NCBI GenBank assembly: GCA_037042915.1
Contig: CM073201.1
Coordinates: forward strand, 3,675,674-3,739,673
Reading direction: 5' to 3'
DNA from: Auricularia sp. M13
Taxonomy: Eukaryota; Basidiomycota; Agaricomycetes; Auriculariales; Auriculariaceae
DNA length: 64,000 nt
How positions within the stretch are numbered: position 1 is the first letter of the stretch; every line of letters begins with the position of its first letter. The notes beneath the pieces are model-generated. The model was not told the origin of the DNA. It was given only the letters and a program-made list of their open reading frames with translations, and made no database searches. Both the position numbers and the translations under genes were made by a program. Shown one piece after another: positions 10,371 through 19,946 of the stretch.

Positions 10371-12224
10371 ACCCCTAGAAAAACGTGCGCAGGGTGCGTG
10401 CGCACACGTGCGCAGAATTTTGCGTGCGCACAACTTGTGTGCGCAGTTTTCAAAATGCGTGCGCATGGTTTTCACTTGCGTGCGCAGGGTCCAAAACTCT
10501 GAGCGCACGCTTTTCCTCATGTGTGCGCAGGTCATGGGTGTGCGTGCGCAGGTCAGAAGTATGCGTGCGCAAGTCACAAGTATGCGTGCGCAAGTCTGGG
10601 GTTGCTAGTGTATTGTATTATTCTTGATGGATAACACACATTCAAAGTCATTGGTATACTAAAGCTTATCTTATATTCAGCATACACATCAGAAGCCGCA
10701 AGTGTAATGAACTAGAAACCACGTTACTGCCGAGGAAGTCATCGGCAGTGTGGATTACAGAGCTTGCAATGCATGTTAAAGTGATCAGTTGGAGATTACA
10801 TTAGGCCCAAAGATTAATGCACACTAGATATCACAAGTGTAATGAATTAGAAGTTGTGTTACACTCGAAGGTTAATGCACACTTGAAGTTGCAAATGTAT
10901 TTGATTGCCAATTAACTTTCATCCATTCTTGCATCCCACAACAAGATGACAGTAGCTGAAGCTTGGGATCAGTACCAAGTTCAGTATAAAGGTCCCAAGC
11001 AGCAGGTTGACCTGGACGTGTTTGTGTTGTCCATCCTAGAGGACTTGATGCTTGATCAGTCCTTTGACCTAGGCTTATCTGCTTTGTCACAATGGGGCCT
11101 TGATGCTGGTCACCACCAGCATCACTGGAATCCCTATGTGCATGGTCCAACAGAGGATAGACATGATGAAGCAGGATGGAACATAGAGTCTGAGGAATAT
11201 GATTTGGCTATCACAGTAAGTCATTCATTTTTTGCTTTGCAGAAGTTGATTCAAACACAACAATGCACAGCGTGGACCAGACTATAGGGAAGATTCACAC
11301 AAAAGACCACCCACCCCCGAAATGTCAAATGCAGAAATGCGAGAAACACAAAGTCAAAAAAGGTTAAGTTTTTGGTGTCATCAAATTTAGCAAACTTACT
11401 GACCTGCTTTTACAGACAATTCTTTGCAGAAATGGAAATGGACGAGGAGGAACAGGAGCGGGCTGCAGCAAAGCGCCAGAAAAGCAAAACAGTGGCAGTT
11501 GCAACAAAGCCTGTCAAAAAACCAAAGACACATAAAAGAAAGTAGCACTAGGTCTGATGTATATTCATGTTGAGATGCACTAATGTAATAACCACATGGG
11601 CTTTGCTTCATTGGAGATTAGTACTTAAGGGCTGGTCAACCAACTATAACTTTGGTAAACCAGACCTGTCTGTCAGAATGTAATGTTCTTGATAACGAAC
11701 AAGACGTGAACTCAGAACATGTGATCCTTGTCCAGTAATTGAACACTCATTTATGAGGGGTGCATGTAGGCTTAAGAAGTGCTTGTGTACATTTCTTCAA
11801 CAGCGTGCGCAAAGTCCAAGTGTGCGTGCGCAACAATTACGACTGCGTGCGCATGTTCCAACAGTGCGTGCGCAAGGTTCCAACTTGCATGCGCAGAGCG
11901 TGAGCATCTTTGCGCACACATTTCAATAGCGTGCGCATCATGCAAACTTGCGTGCGCATACTTGCAACATGCGTGCGCAGTGCGTGCGCAGGCGCACATT
12001 AGTTTTGCACACGTGCGAGGTGCGCACGCAAGTTGAAATGTGTATATCAACAATATCTCTGTGGATATTTAAGGTTTGATGACCGTTGTTGGATAATCAC
12101 ATGCAATGGTATGATAGCTACCACAATCACCTTCAACGATGACAATATCTTATCTAAATGGGCTTCTATGGTTGAATTAATGTTGCGCACGCACCTTGCG
12201 CACGTGCGCACGTTTTTCTCATGA
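10371..12224. mobile_element. 1.85-kb DNA transposon, apparently non-autonomous
   Basis: The ends carry inverted repeats sharing AGAAAAACGTGCGCA (near 10376 and, inverted, near 12219); the outermost five bases differ. Just inside both ends are clusters of the motif TGCGTGCGCA and variants: about 10385-10592 on the left and about 11805-12210 on the right, in both orientations. The element is flanked by a 14-bp direct duplication of the host exon. Terminal inverted repeats plus clustered subterminal motifs are typical of cut-and-paste DNA transposons such as hAT or CACTA types, but the 14-bp duplication is longer than usual for those families, so I do not assign a superfamily. No transposase is recognisable inside; one short frame at 10946 is the only coding candidate. 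Its AT-rich body contrasts with the GC-rich host exon. Confidence 0.85.
10946..11215 (+). CDS. Short unrecognised frame inside the transposon
   Basis: An ATG-started frame of 90 codons ends at a good donor (GTAAGT at 11216). A second open stretch about 11430-11545, very rich in Glu then Lys/Arg with a likely nuclear signal, follows, but I could not join the two in phase with confidence. The first exon is Asp/Gln/His-rich and matches no transposase motif I know. It may be a passenger or a remnant of the element's own protein. Confidence 0.35.
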
Positions 12225-12238
12225 CCCGTTGCATTTGG
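12225..12238. repeat. Target site duplication, right copy
   Basis: Exact copy of the 14 bp at 10357-10370, immediately after the right end of the inserted element and inside exon 2 of the transcription factor gene. Confidence 0.85.
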
Positions 12239-12718
12239 TCTTTCTGCCGAACGAGGGGGTACAGTAGTTCAGAGCTATCCGCTGTGAGATTGGAGGAAAC
12301 TGCGTACTTGGTGCGGCAGCTCATGCACGCGCTCGAGGTGTGTCTGTTTTTCCTCCTGTTGTGACTGGAGGGCTGGGTGTGTGCGGACATTTCGGGGCGG
12401 GGCAGTCACGGTTGAAGGAGTTGGAAAAGAAAGGTGGTTGAAAGTTCTCCGATCCGTGACGCTGTTCCATTGACATCGGCTCAGCAACAGTTGACTTTAC
12501 GACCCTACGGCAATGCAGTTCGTCTGTTAAAATTCTCTTCGCAAGTCTCAAGCAGTACGCTTCAACTACCGGAGATATCTGTAGCACCTCGAGATAAGGC
12601 TGTGTTTCTGGCTAGCAGATTCGGGCGACGGTTTTAAGTAATCTATGAGTTACAAAGCCTTTTCCCACGAGTATATAATCAAATCTACTCCTTTTTCTCT
12701 GTGTGCTGTAAGGGAAGG

Positions 12719-13039
12719 ATGAGCCCATCAGCGCTAGCAGCAGGCTGGAAACCGGAAGCGCCCGCTGCCGGCCGTTCGTCTTCCTGGCCTCGACCAGTCC
12801 CCCTCAGCAACGCGCGCTATGCAGTTTCCACGCCAGTCGTTGTAGTAGCTGGCACTCAATATGACGACGCGGTGGCCAATGCCATTCAAAGTTGTTCTTG
12901 GACACTTGGCGATCGTCAAACGCGGCGCGCGCACGATATGCACACTGCACAGTCTGACATGTCGAGCACCGTGGTGCTAGCAGATGCAATGTATCACCTT
13001 GTCGATCTCGGAGGCTGGCTCGTACGTGCGTCACCCTAG
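12719..13039 (+). CDS. Possible small protein, 106 aa
   Basis: An ATG frame runs to TAG at 13037-13039. About 45 bp upstream there is a TATA-like sequence (TATATAATC near 12672). The product is Ala/Pro-rich at the N-terminus and then mixed, with no recognised domain. It lies divergently from the disrupted transcription factor gene. Coding potential is uncertain and an antisense frame is almost as open. Confidence 0.25.
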   Translation: MSPSALAAGWKPEAPAAGRSSSWPRPVPLSNARYAVSTPVVVVAGTQYDDAVANAIQSCSWTLGDRQTRRAHDMHTAQSDMSSTVVLADAMYHLVDLGGWLVRASP

Positions 13040-13188
13040 CTGACCACAACCCATTTGATACTTCATTCAGGAAAGGCCATCGAGCGTGCGGTGCCCCTTC
13101 ATCGCTCGCGCCGCTGTGCAAGGCCTGTGAGATACACGATGGTGGATAGCTGAACGAATACGCGTAGGCAAGATTTCAGAAGCTAAAT

Positions 13189-13494
13189 TCAAGTGTAACA
13201 TACAACGCGGGTCAGGTCATTGAGTCCTTCTGGGTCACAGGAGATGCGGATGTGTTGCTCGTCAACGCTGAGCAATGGCAAGTCAGCACCCTCGGTCTGG
13301 ACGTGCTCAGAAAGGAACTGAGCAAGCAGATGCGGGTTGACCAAGGTCTGTCTGTCCGCCTCCTGCGTGGCGAGCTTGACGGTACCAAGTCCGGGTGCAA
13401 CAAGGCGGCCGGATTGGCGCATAGTCTCAGCGTCCAGCGCGCAATCGCAGAGGATCGTCAGCGTCATGAGGCGCGGGAGATTCAGGTTCGGCAT
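13189..13494 (-). pseudogene. C-terminal fragment of a leucine-rich protein
   Basis: An open frame of 101 codons begins at an ATG and ends in TAG. It reads like the end of an LRR-type protein (LPRLMTLTILCDC, then a polar tail). No partner exon upstream could be joined, and the 5' side is AT-rich non-coding sequence. It may be a relic of an F-box/LRR gene like those at 31-43 kb. The assignment rests on composition only. Confidence 0.3.
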
Positions 13495-13986
13495 GGGACG
13501 CGACCCAGATGCGAGACTGATCGTCAGTTAATGCTCATAGATGCCTAGAATCTGGCTAGGCTATTCGACGAAATAATTCGAAGTGATATATTGCCAGATA
13601 GCCCTTTTCAATGCGGTCACGATGGTATAGCAAGACTGGGATTTTGATAAGCGCCGGGATGGGAAATTGCGAAATAGAGTTCCCGATGGACCCGGCATGA
13701 TCCGGCTTCGTAAAAATATGCTAAATTGGGGGAATATTGGTGGAAAGGTATCCCCAAGGTATCATGGGTGGGGGACCACTGGATGCCGGGATATTGATTG
13801 TACCTTCCTTATTGGGATGGTATGCATCACTGTTATGTCATTACATGTTCACAATGTGAATTTGGAGAACTATAGGAGCAGCAGCAGACTGAATAAAATA
13901 TTTTAATCAGGTTGAGAAGATATGAGAAACAGGAATTCGAACTATGGTGAATGTTGATGACAATAGATTAACATAGTTCATGCAGA

Positions 13987-14690
13987 CACACATGACCGCT
14001 GTTGGCTCATCATGCCACTGGCCAGACTGACTCAAGTGTCATCCAGAGGACATGTTCTGCTTGCTGGGGTCTTTGCTTTTGATACCAGGGTCCCTGGCCC
14101 AGCGGACTTCAGCCTGGAGCAGCAACTTGGATGCTTCCGGGCCGTCGGAAGCATACAAGAAGTTGTATGCTTCCGGGCCGCCGCCCACACATGACCGCTG
14201 TTGGCTCATCATGCCACTGGCCAGACTGACTCAAGTGTCATCCAGAGGACATGTTCTGCTTGCTGGGGTCTTTGCTTGTGATACCAGGGTCCCTGGCCCA
14301 GCGGACTTCAGCCTGGAGCAGCAACTTGGATGCTTCCGGCACCTCCAGCTCCAGCTCACAGCTTCTGTCACCTCACCGCACTTGTCAATACAGCCTCCAG
14401 ATGGCTCTTGCAAGCGTATCTAGCTTCAAGACGGCTTCGCCCAATCGAGGGGTGACCTGTGGTTGAGCCCAATGCCTCAACTTGGATGCTTCCGGGCCGC
14501 CGCCCACACATGACCGCTGTTGGCTCATCATGCCACTGGCCAGACTGACTCAAGTGTCATCCAGAGGACATGTTCTGCTTGCTGGGGTCTTTGCTTTTGA
14601 TACCACGGTCCCCGGCCCAGCGGACTGACCCCAATGCCTCAACTTGGATGCTTCCGGGCCGTCGGAAGCATACAAGAAGTTGTATGCTCA
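13987..14690 (+). repeat. Three direct copies of a 120-160 bp unit
   Basis: Copies start at about 13987, 14186 and 14505. Each begins ACACATGACCGCTGTTGG, continues with GACTGACTCAAGTGTCATCC and TTCTGCTTGCTGGGGTCTTT, and ends in a segment with CTTGGATGCTTCCGGGCCG. The tails diverge: the second copy runs into unrelated sequence at about 14340 and the third is shortened. No protein is recognisable. Confidence 0.8.
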
Positions 14691-14870
14691 GATGGTCTTC
14701 ATCTTCTTTGTCGATGTGCAGTCTAACACGGCGTCAGTGTGAGCCTTGCAGGTGCATGACCAGCCCATACGTTCCCCGGAAGGCATGGGAAATTGATGGT
14801 TGTTGACAGAGCGGCGACTTGAGCGTGCTGGAGTTTGCAGACGGCGCACTGGTGCCGCAGCGCGCAGGGG
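14690..14870. repeat. Diverged copy of the RBR-gene exon region at about 17430-17600
   Basis: This stretch aligns by eye with 17425-17600 (shared TCTTCATCTTCTT, GTCGATGTGCAGTCT, GGCGACTTGAGCGTGCTGGA). On the minus strand it encodes a CxxC-containing segment like the second exon of the RBR-like gene. The reading frame is broken, so it is a pseudogene piece. Confidence 0.6.
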
Positions 14871-14965
14871 TTGATTACTTACCATTCCCTACTCAGTGCT
14901 CAGTGCGTGTCAATATACCGGAACACGGCATGTACGAGGCCGGTGCCCTACCGGTGCTGGGGGGC

Positions 14966-16103
14966 CGGAACCCCGCCCGGCATGTACGAGGTCGGTGCGT
15001 ACCGGTACCGGGTGCTTTCAATCTCTCACCAGGACGGCCATGCAGCTGAACTCGAGACGAGGGCAAAATCCAGCCCTCGGTCTTGAATCCTCTCTCCATG
15101 GTTCTACGCTTGCATGTCACAGTACTGCATACCTTCAGTGGATGAAACGTATGTCCCAGAGCACTGCGATCATGCGGAATAGTCGCACTCATGCTGCTGC
15201 TGCCTGTGCCGTAGGACAGGGATCATTGTTCAAGTACCGGCCAACTAAGCTGGTGAGTCGTGCTTGTTTGATTGCGCTTGGCCGCGCAGATCGTCTTTAG
15301 ATGCTGAAGCGCCCTCAGCCCCGGCAGCAATTTGTTTCTTCATCGGGTGCAAGGGCTCCAGGGTATGTCTGCACCATGCTATCTGCTTCTTGATACGACG
15401 CTTTTCTATGGGCTGTGGCTGGTTTTGCTGATCATATATGGCCTCTGCAGACCGACTCATAACTGCAAAAGATCACGCTTCGGTCCAAATCACCGTCGTC
15501 GACGTAGACGCAGAGGGCCGCTGTGCTTTGCCGCTGAGATATTTGCAAAACGTTCGACGACTGAGCCAGCTTTGTTGAGTTCATGTTAAACCTGATCCCT
15601 CCCCCCGTAGGACAGGGATCATTGTTCAAGTGCCGGCCAACTAAGCTGGTGAGTCGCGCTTGTTTGATTGCGCTTGGCAGCGCAGATCGTCTGTAGACGC
15701 TGAAGCGCCCTCAGCCACGGCAGCAATTTGCTTCGTCATCGGGTGCAAGGGCTCCAGGGTATGTCTGCACCATGCTATCTGCTTCTTGATTCCTCATTAG
15801 CTACTCTCGATGGATGACTCTGGATGGACAGATGTCCTGGCTTCCAGCCAAGGACGTCATTGGAGCGGTACCTTGATCGTTCTCCATGGCGGAAGTTGGG
15901 AACTCAGCGGCTCGGTTCTGATGTACAGATATGTGTCCTTTGAACAAATGTGCCTATTTACGCCCTCGACGGAGCGCGTGCTGAACCTATGTCCCTTGGA
16001 GAAGCACAAGCAGACGAGCTTCAAGCGCCTTTGTGCCTTTCGCATAGCAACTCTGCAGCTCGGTTCTGATGTACAGTTATGTGTCCTTTGAACCAATGTG
16101 CCT
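14966..16103 (+). repeat. Mosaic repeat, copy A (second copy at about 43.6 kb)
   Basis: About 1.1 kb that is nearly identical, in the same orientation, to 43583-44658. It contains its own internal direct repeat of about 185 bp (15212-15397 and 15608-15793, starting GTAGGACAGGGATCATTG). Between those lies a piece of ribosomal protein S21. Copy A carries about 85 bp near 15960-16045 that copy B lacks. Ends are not flanked by obvious inverted repeats. It appears to be a repeat family built from gene fragments. Confidence 0.85.
15449..15535 (+). pseudogene. Ribosomal protein S21 fragment inside copy A
   Basis: The plus strand encodes DRLITAKDHASVQITVVDVD followed by AEGR with minor breaks, matching the middle exon of eukaryotic ribosomal protein S21 and including the intron-end sequence before it. 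The frame is broken (a TAA appears in the Leu-Ile-Thr stretch region) and the gene stops after the Gly-Arg part, so it is non-functional. Confidence 0.7.
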
Positions 16104-16968
16104 ATTTGTGCCTTTTGCATAGCAATGTCAAGCCTCAGATAAACTTCCCTTGCAGTAGAAAATCGGCGAAAATGATTTGATAGTGCTACAACAAAGGGTT
16201 TGGACTTGGACCACATCTCCCAGTACAGTAAGAGGGAATTACAGATTACAGGACTTCCAAGCTTCAGGCCTAAATCCACAAGTCCGGCCGGAGATCATCT
16301 TCAAATGTCCACGGATAACAATCCTGTGGAAAGGTCCTGCCACGAGAAGGCGCATAAGTAGGTTAGGTTAGGTTAATATGGTAAAATTCCGGGCACAATG
16401 CTCCCTGAGCAAGATCGCCATACAGCAGAAATGATAACTAAGCAAATGGGGTGCGAGACAGTGCTACCAGAACGCTCGTTAGTGCCCGCTGTGGACTGAT
16501 ACTGATATCGTCAGTTTATGTAATGCCAGCCTCTTTTAACCTCATCCCCTGCGCCTTTTCCAGGGACTTACTACTCACTTGCAGCATTAATGATTGCAGG
16601 AAGGGATTTACGTTGATCTGCAGTGTCTCATTCGGCCCTTTTAAATATGATGCAAACGATCAGCAATCCGAGCCACAATTCGAGGCGCAAACGGACCCCG
16701 GAACCGCCCTTTTGATTTCGTGAAAACCGTCCGATTGCTTGCAATCCGGAAAGGACCTCCGGAGGTGCTTTTAGTTTGCAATCAAGCCGGATTGTCGTGT
16801 TTGCTGGCGCTACTGAGGCCTCCGACTGACGGGACGGTCGATTTTCACTTTTCTTGGCGCCGGATTGCGGCGCGTTTGCGGCTTTCGGATTGCGGTGCGC
16901 ATTGCACCATAGTTGAAAGGGCCTATTTATTTGGAAAAATGGTCTGTTAGAATGCGGTGTATCGGATT

Positions 16969-17006
16969 TTGCCGACGCAAACGCCAGCTGGCGTTTGCGT
17001 CGGCAA
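16969..17006. promoter_or_regulatory. 38-bp perfect palindrome, copy 1
   Basis: The half-site is TTGCCGACGCAAACGCCAG followed immediately by its exact reverse complement, with CAGCTG at the centre. It lies in the first 216-bp unit. No gene start is clear within 200 bp, so its target is uncertain. Confidence 0.8.
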
Positions 17007-17183
17007 GTTCCGAAAAGAGGGGGCAAGGGCCGTAATAGTACTTGAATAGTACAAGACGTGGATGCACGGCACGCGCGGGCTCCGGCCGCCCCGGATGCGG
17101 CTCCCACAAGCTGGGACTGCACCATATTTGAAAGGGCCTATTTATCTGGAAAAATGGTCTGTTAGAATGCGGTGTATCGGATT

Positions 17184-17221
17184 TTGCCGACGCAAACGCC
17201 AGCTGGCGTTTGCGTCGGCAA
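17184..17221. promoter_or_regulatory. 38-bp perfect palindrome, copy 2
   Basis: Identical to copy 1 and carried by the second 216-bp unit. The identical flanks show that the two arose by tandem duplication. Confidence 0.8.
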
Positions 17222-17452
17222 GTTCCGAAAGAGGCTTAAGGGAAATACCCATTCCGCCGGGGGCAAGGGCCGTAATAGTACTTGAATAGTATAAGACGTG
17301 GCTGCACGGCGCGCGCGGGCTCCTGTCGCCCCGGATGCGGCTCCCACAAGCTGTGCATTCGACGCGGGACGAGCTGTATGAAAGGACGAACGCGAGAGGG
17401 TCGCCCATCATGAACGGACGAACCTTCCCAGACGGTCTTCATCTTCTTCGTC

Positions 17453-18015
17453 GATGTGCAGTCTCATACGGCGTCAGTGTGACCCTTACAGGTGCCCATA
17501 CGTCGACTGGAAGGCTTGGCCAAATGATGGTTGTTGAGTGATGGTGGAGCGGCGACTTGAGCGTGCTGGAGTTTACAGACCGCGCACTGGTGTCTGCGTT
17601 CCGGAGAGCGCAGGCGTGTGAAGGCCAGAACGCGCCGGGAACCTTACGGGGATCGAACGGGCGTGACAATCGTGGCAGGCAGGGGGACGCGAAAAGCAGC
17701 TGCCTGAGCAAGCTCTCTGTCTCTGCGTGCTATCCGCTCATCCTCTTCGATCTGGGCGAGAAGATCGGCATCGCCGTCCAGAGCTACAGCGAGACGGTAA
17801 GCCAGTTGGCGATCAGCGAGTTCTTGCCCATAGAGTGCGAAGGCCAGCTCTTCATCTGTGAGGCTGTTATCGGATCGCGCCTTGCCCATGCGCTGTTCAG
17901 CCACGTCTTCAGCGTCGTAGAGAGCCAAGGCCACTAATCGACGGTCAAGTGCGGCAATGTCAAAGTCGACGTCTCCGTCGTCGTCTTGCAGTCGAAAATC
18001 TTCAGAGGAGATCAT
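17453..18015 (-). pseudogene. N-terminal part of an RBR/IBR-type E3 ubiquitin ligase gene
   Basis: Exon 1 (18015 down to about 17650) starts MISSEDFRLQ and is acidic and helical, with ALTDEEL-type wording (here SLTDEELAFALYGQELADRQ) and an EEDERIARRDRELAQA stretch. This is the usual N-terminal region of basidiomycete IBR-domain ligases. A good donor (GTAAGG at about 17648) joins in phase to a second exon beginning at 17593 with HQCAVCKLQHAQVAA, which looks like the first CxxC of a RING. After that the frame closes (TGA near 17480) and the rest of RING-IBR-RING is absent. These proteins transfer ubiquitin via a RING1 cysteine relay; here the catalytic part is missing. Fragments of the same family lie on the other strand at 18.97 and 19.6 kb. 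Confidence 0.55.
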
Positions 18016-18654
18016 GGAGGGTAGTCGACCGTAACTTTGGCCGTTGTCCGCTACAGAACGTTTGTGCCACGCTGATCTGGAAGCAATGGCGGTCAGTTGG
18101 ACTGAGATGAGATAGCTGCCTCTTTGCCTTAAAATGTTGCACGACCTGCCCATGAAGAGCACCAGCGGCTTCCCAACGAACTATGGTGCAATCTGGGGAT
18201 TTCTGCCACTGGACAGCGTATTCTCCCATAGCAAACAGCACGGTGCGCGTGTGATTGCGCGGGAGTTGTCCGGTCCAAGGTTGCCGGACGGACCCGTCAC
18301 ATACTCTTGCCCTCGTACTCCCATCCCCACGACCGCCGCCACTCGCGCCCATGGCCGCCGCGGGCTCGCCCATCCTTGCCTACGCTGTCCGAGCTACCAA
18401 AATGAGTATTGTGTGCATGCTGTATGTGTCGGCCTGTGTTCCCGCTTTCTGCGGTGCCAGTTGCTGATGCCCGTGCTTTCTGCTCAGTAGCGCCTATGTG
18501 TCCACGGCCCGTACACGCAGTTCGGAGCGCCGGGATGCACACTTCTCGACTGCCATCCTGCACTGCCGCTTGTGTCTCCCGGATTTACTTGCTCGGGGAT
18601 CTTACTGCTGCTACTGTCCGTGCATCATTGTTCAAGTATCGGCCAATCGCGTTC

Positions 18655-18791
18655 GGTCCCGATTAGTATCGTCGACGTCGACGCCGAGGGCCGTTGTAAG
18701 CCTCCAGCGTTCGGTCTACTCCAAGCTGGTGCTGACGTTGAATTTCTTCAGTGCTGCGGAATGTGTGGTCATACCAAAAGTGACCGCGCCG
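18655..18791 (+). pseudogene. Rearranged ribosomal protein S21 fragments
   Basis: A piece of the central exon (VDVDAEGR) is joined to an intron end (TTTCTTCAG) and the final exon encoding VLRNVWSYQK and a stop. About 100 bp of the central exon is deleted, so no functional protein is possible. The 5' side is the captured TTGTTCAAGTATCGGCC segment also seen in the mosaic repeats. Confidence 0.6.
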
Positions 18792-18969
18792 CGACGCTGG
18801 TTGTCCAGGATCCTACTAGCTTCGAACATGCAATAGACCCTGCCGTTGTGCTTTGCCCACGCAATATTTGGGAAATGTGCAACGGCTGGGACTGCTATGG
18901 CCTTGTTGAGTTAGTCTTGAACCTCTTATGTCCCTCGTCGCCGTTCCTTGCCACCACCACTGCCTCGCG

Positions 18970-19110
18970 GACCTCTTCCCGCCGCGCTGCTGCCGGCAAG
19001 AGTTCCCCGTCGAAATCGTGCGGCCCTTGCTGGCCGCCGTGCTGCTGCAGCGTTTCGAAGCCAATGTGACGGAGCTGCACACCCTGCGCGCGGTGTATTG
19101 CGTGAGCCCC
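18970..19110 (+). pseudogene. RBR/IBR ligase fragment fused to S21
   Basis: The plus strand encodes DLFPPRCCRQEFPVEIVRP, continuing in frame through LLAAVLLQRFEA to LRAVYC. This matches the stretch between RING1 and IBR of basidiomycete IBR ligases (PPRCC...FE...E...L...VYC). At about 19110 the sequence switches, in frame, to ribosomal protein S21 exon 1 (VPRKCAAT). The junction is a clean chimera. Confidence 0.6.
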
Positions 19111-19447
19111 GTGCCCCGGAAGTGCGCGGCGACGAGTGCGTCCAATGTTTTTCTATGAGCTGTGGTTTTGCTGATCATATATGGCCTCTGCAGACCGCCT
19201 TATCACGGCAAAGGACCACGCTTCGGTCCAAATCAGCATCGTCGACGTCGACGCCGAAGGCCGCGCGCTGCCGACCTCGACCTCGTTCGCCCTCTGCGGC
19301 CAGGTCCGCGCCATGGGCGAGAGCGACGACTCGCTCAACCGCCTTGCCACCAAGGCCGGCCGTAAGCTGGATGCCTTCTGTCTACTCCAGCTGGTGCTGA
19401 CGTTGATTTTTTCAGTCCTGCGCAATGTCTGGTCTTACCAGAAGTGA
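19111..19447 (+). pseudogene. Ribosomal protein S21 (eS21) gene, 5'-truncated and chimeric
   Basis: Three exons join in phase: up to 19135, 19194-19361 and 19416-19447. They encode eS21 from VPRKCAATN through ITAKDHASVQISIVDVD, then GESDDSLNRLATKAG to the conserved end LLRNVWSYQK and stop. eS21 is a small 40S subunit protein needed for late 18S rRNA maturation; fungal copies are about 87 aa. Both introns (58 and 54 bp) have proper GT...AG ends. The first dozen or so codons and the start ATG are missing and replaced by the RBR ligase fragment, so this is unlikely to be the working gene. The rest is undamaged, implying recent duplication from an intact parent elsewhere. Confidence 0.75.
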
Positions 19448-19608
19448 CCGCAACCCTGGAGCTCTACTCGGTTAGAATATAAAATAGACCGCGTGCCGTT
19501 GTGCTTTGCCGCTGAGATATTTGCAAGACGTGCGACGACTGAGCCAGCCTTGTTGAGTTCATGTTAAACCTGATCCCTCCCCCACCCCTGCCTACCTCTT
19601 CGAGGCAT

Positions 19609-19858
19609 CCATGACGGACGGGTGGCTCTTCCCGCCGCGCTGCTGCCGGCATGAGTTCCCGGTCGAAAGCGTGCGGCCTTTGCTGGCCGCCACGCTGCTG
19701 CAGCGTTCGAAGCCAAGGACACGGAGCTGCGCACCCTGCGCCGGGTGTGCTTCCTCGGCGCGCAGACCGCGAGCCCGGCGCCGCGATCGCATGCAGCTCG
19801 CGTGCCCCGCCTGTGCGGCGGCTACGTGCTCGGTGTGCTCTGCAAGCGCTGCCGTAAC
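19609..19858 (+). pseudogene. Second RBR/IBR ligase fragment, frameshifted
   Basis: It repeats the fragment at 18970 (LFPPRCCRHEFPVESVRPLL) and extends further, but one T is missing in CAGCGTTCGAAGCC compared with CAGCGTTTCGAAGCC upstream, shifting the frame. Beyond the shift, CPAC...TCSVC reads like the IBR cysteines. No intact catalytic domain remains. Confidence 0.55.
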
Positions 19859-19946
19859 AATCCCATGTCTCTAAGCATCCATATGCATATGATATAATTC
19901 TGTGCTCTACGTATTGCCGACCTTGGAATACATACGCGCTTCTGAG

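Larger units (their letters stand above)
9739..12390 (-). pseudogene. Zn2Cys6 transcription factor gene, interrupted by a transposon
   Basis: Without the insertion, four exons join in phase: 12390-12308, 12243-12225 continuing at 10356-10312, 10256-10107, and 10038-9739, coding for 198 aa. Residues 22-50 form a classic fungal binuclear zinc cluster, C-X2-C-X6-C-X7-C-X2-C-X6-C (Cys 22, 25, 32, 40, 43, 50), preceded by basic residues. A short leucine-rich helix (LLEENMQLREALAKM) follows and could dimerise. The C-terminal 99 residues are Pro/His-rich with no domain seen. Such proteins are nuclear DNA-binding regulators; the target is unknown. The element at 10371-12224 sits inside exon 2, within the zinc cluster. 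Reading from exon 2 into the element meets a TGA almost at once, so this allele should be non-functional. All other splice sites and frames are intact, which points to a recent hit. Confidence 0.85.
16903..17355 (+). repeat. Two tandem 216-bp units each containing the palindrome
   Basis: Units begin at 16903 and 17119 with GCACCATA followed by TTGAAAGGGCCTATTTAT. Each carries a full copy of the 38-bp palindrome and ends with CCCCGGATGCGGCTCCCACA. The second unit has a small insertion (about 17231-17262) relative to the first. No coding function is evident. It looks like a recently duplicated promoter-like segment. Confidence 0.85.

Noticed and set aside
10385-12210. TGCGTGCGCA clusters as CpG-rich regulatory islands
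   Set aside because: They lie symmetrically just inside the transposon ends, in both orientations, and are better explained as subterminal repeats.
19111-19447. Calling this the functional ribosomal protein S21 gene
   Set aside because: The start codon and first codons are replaced by an E3 ligase fragment.
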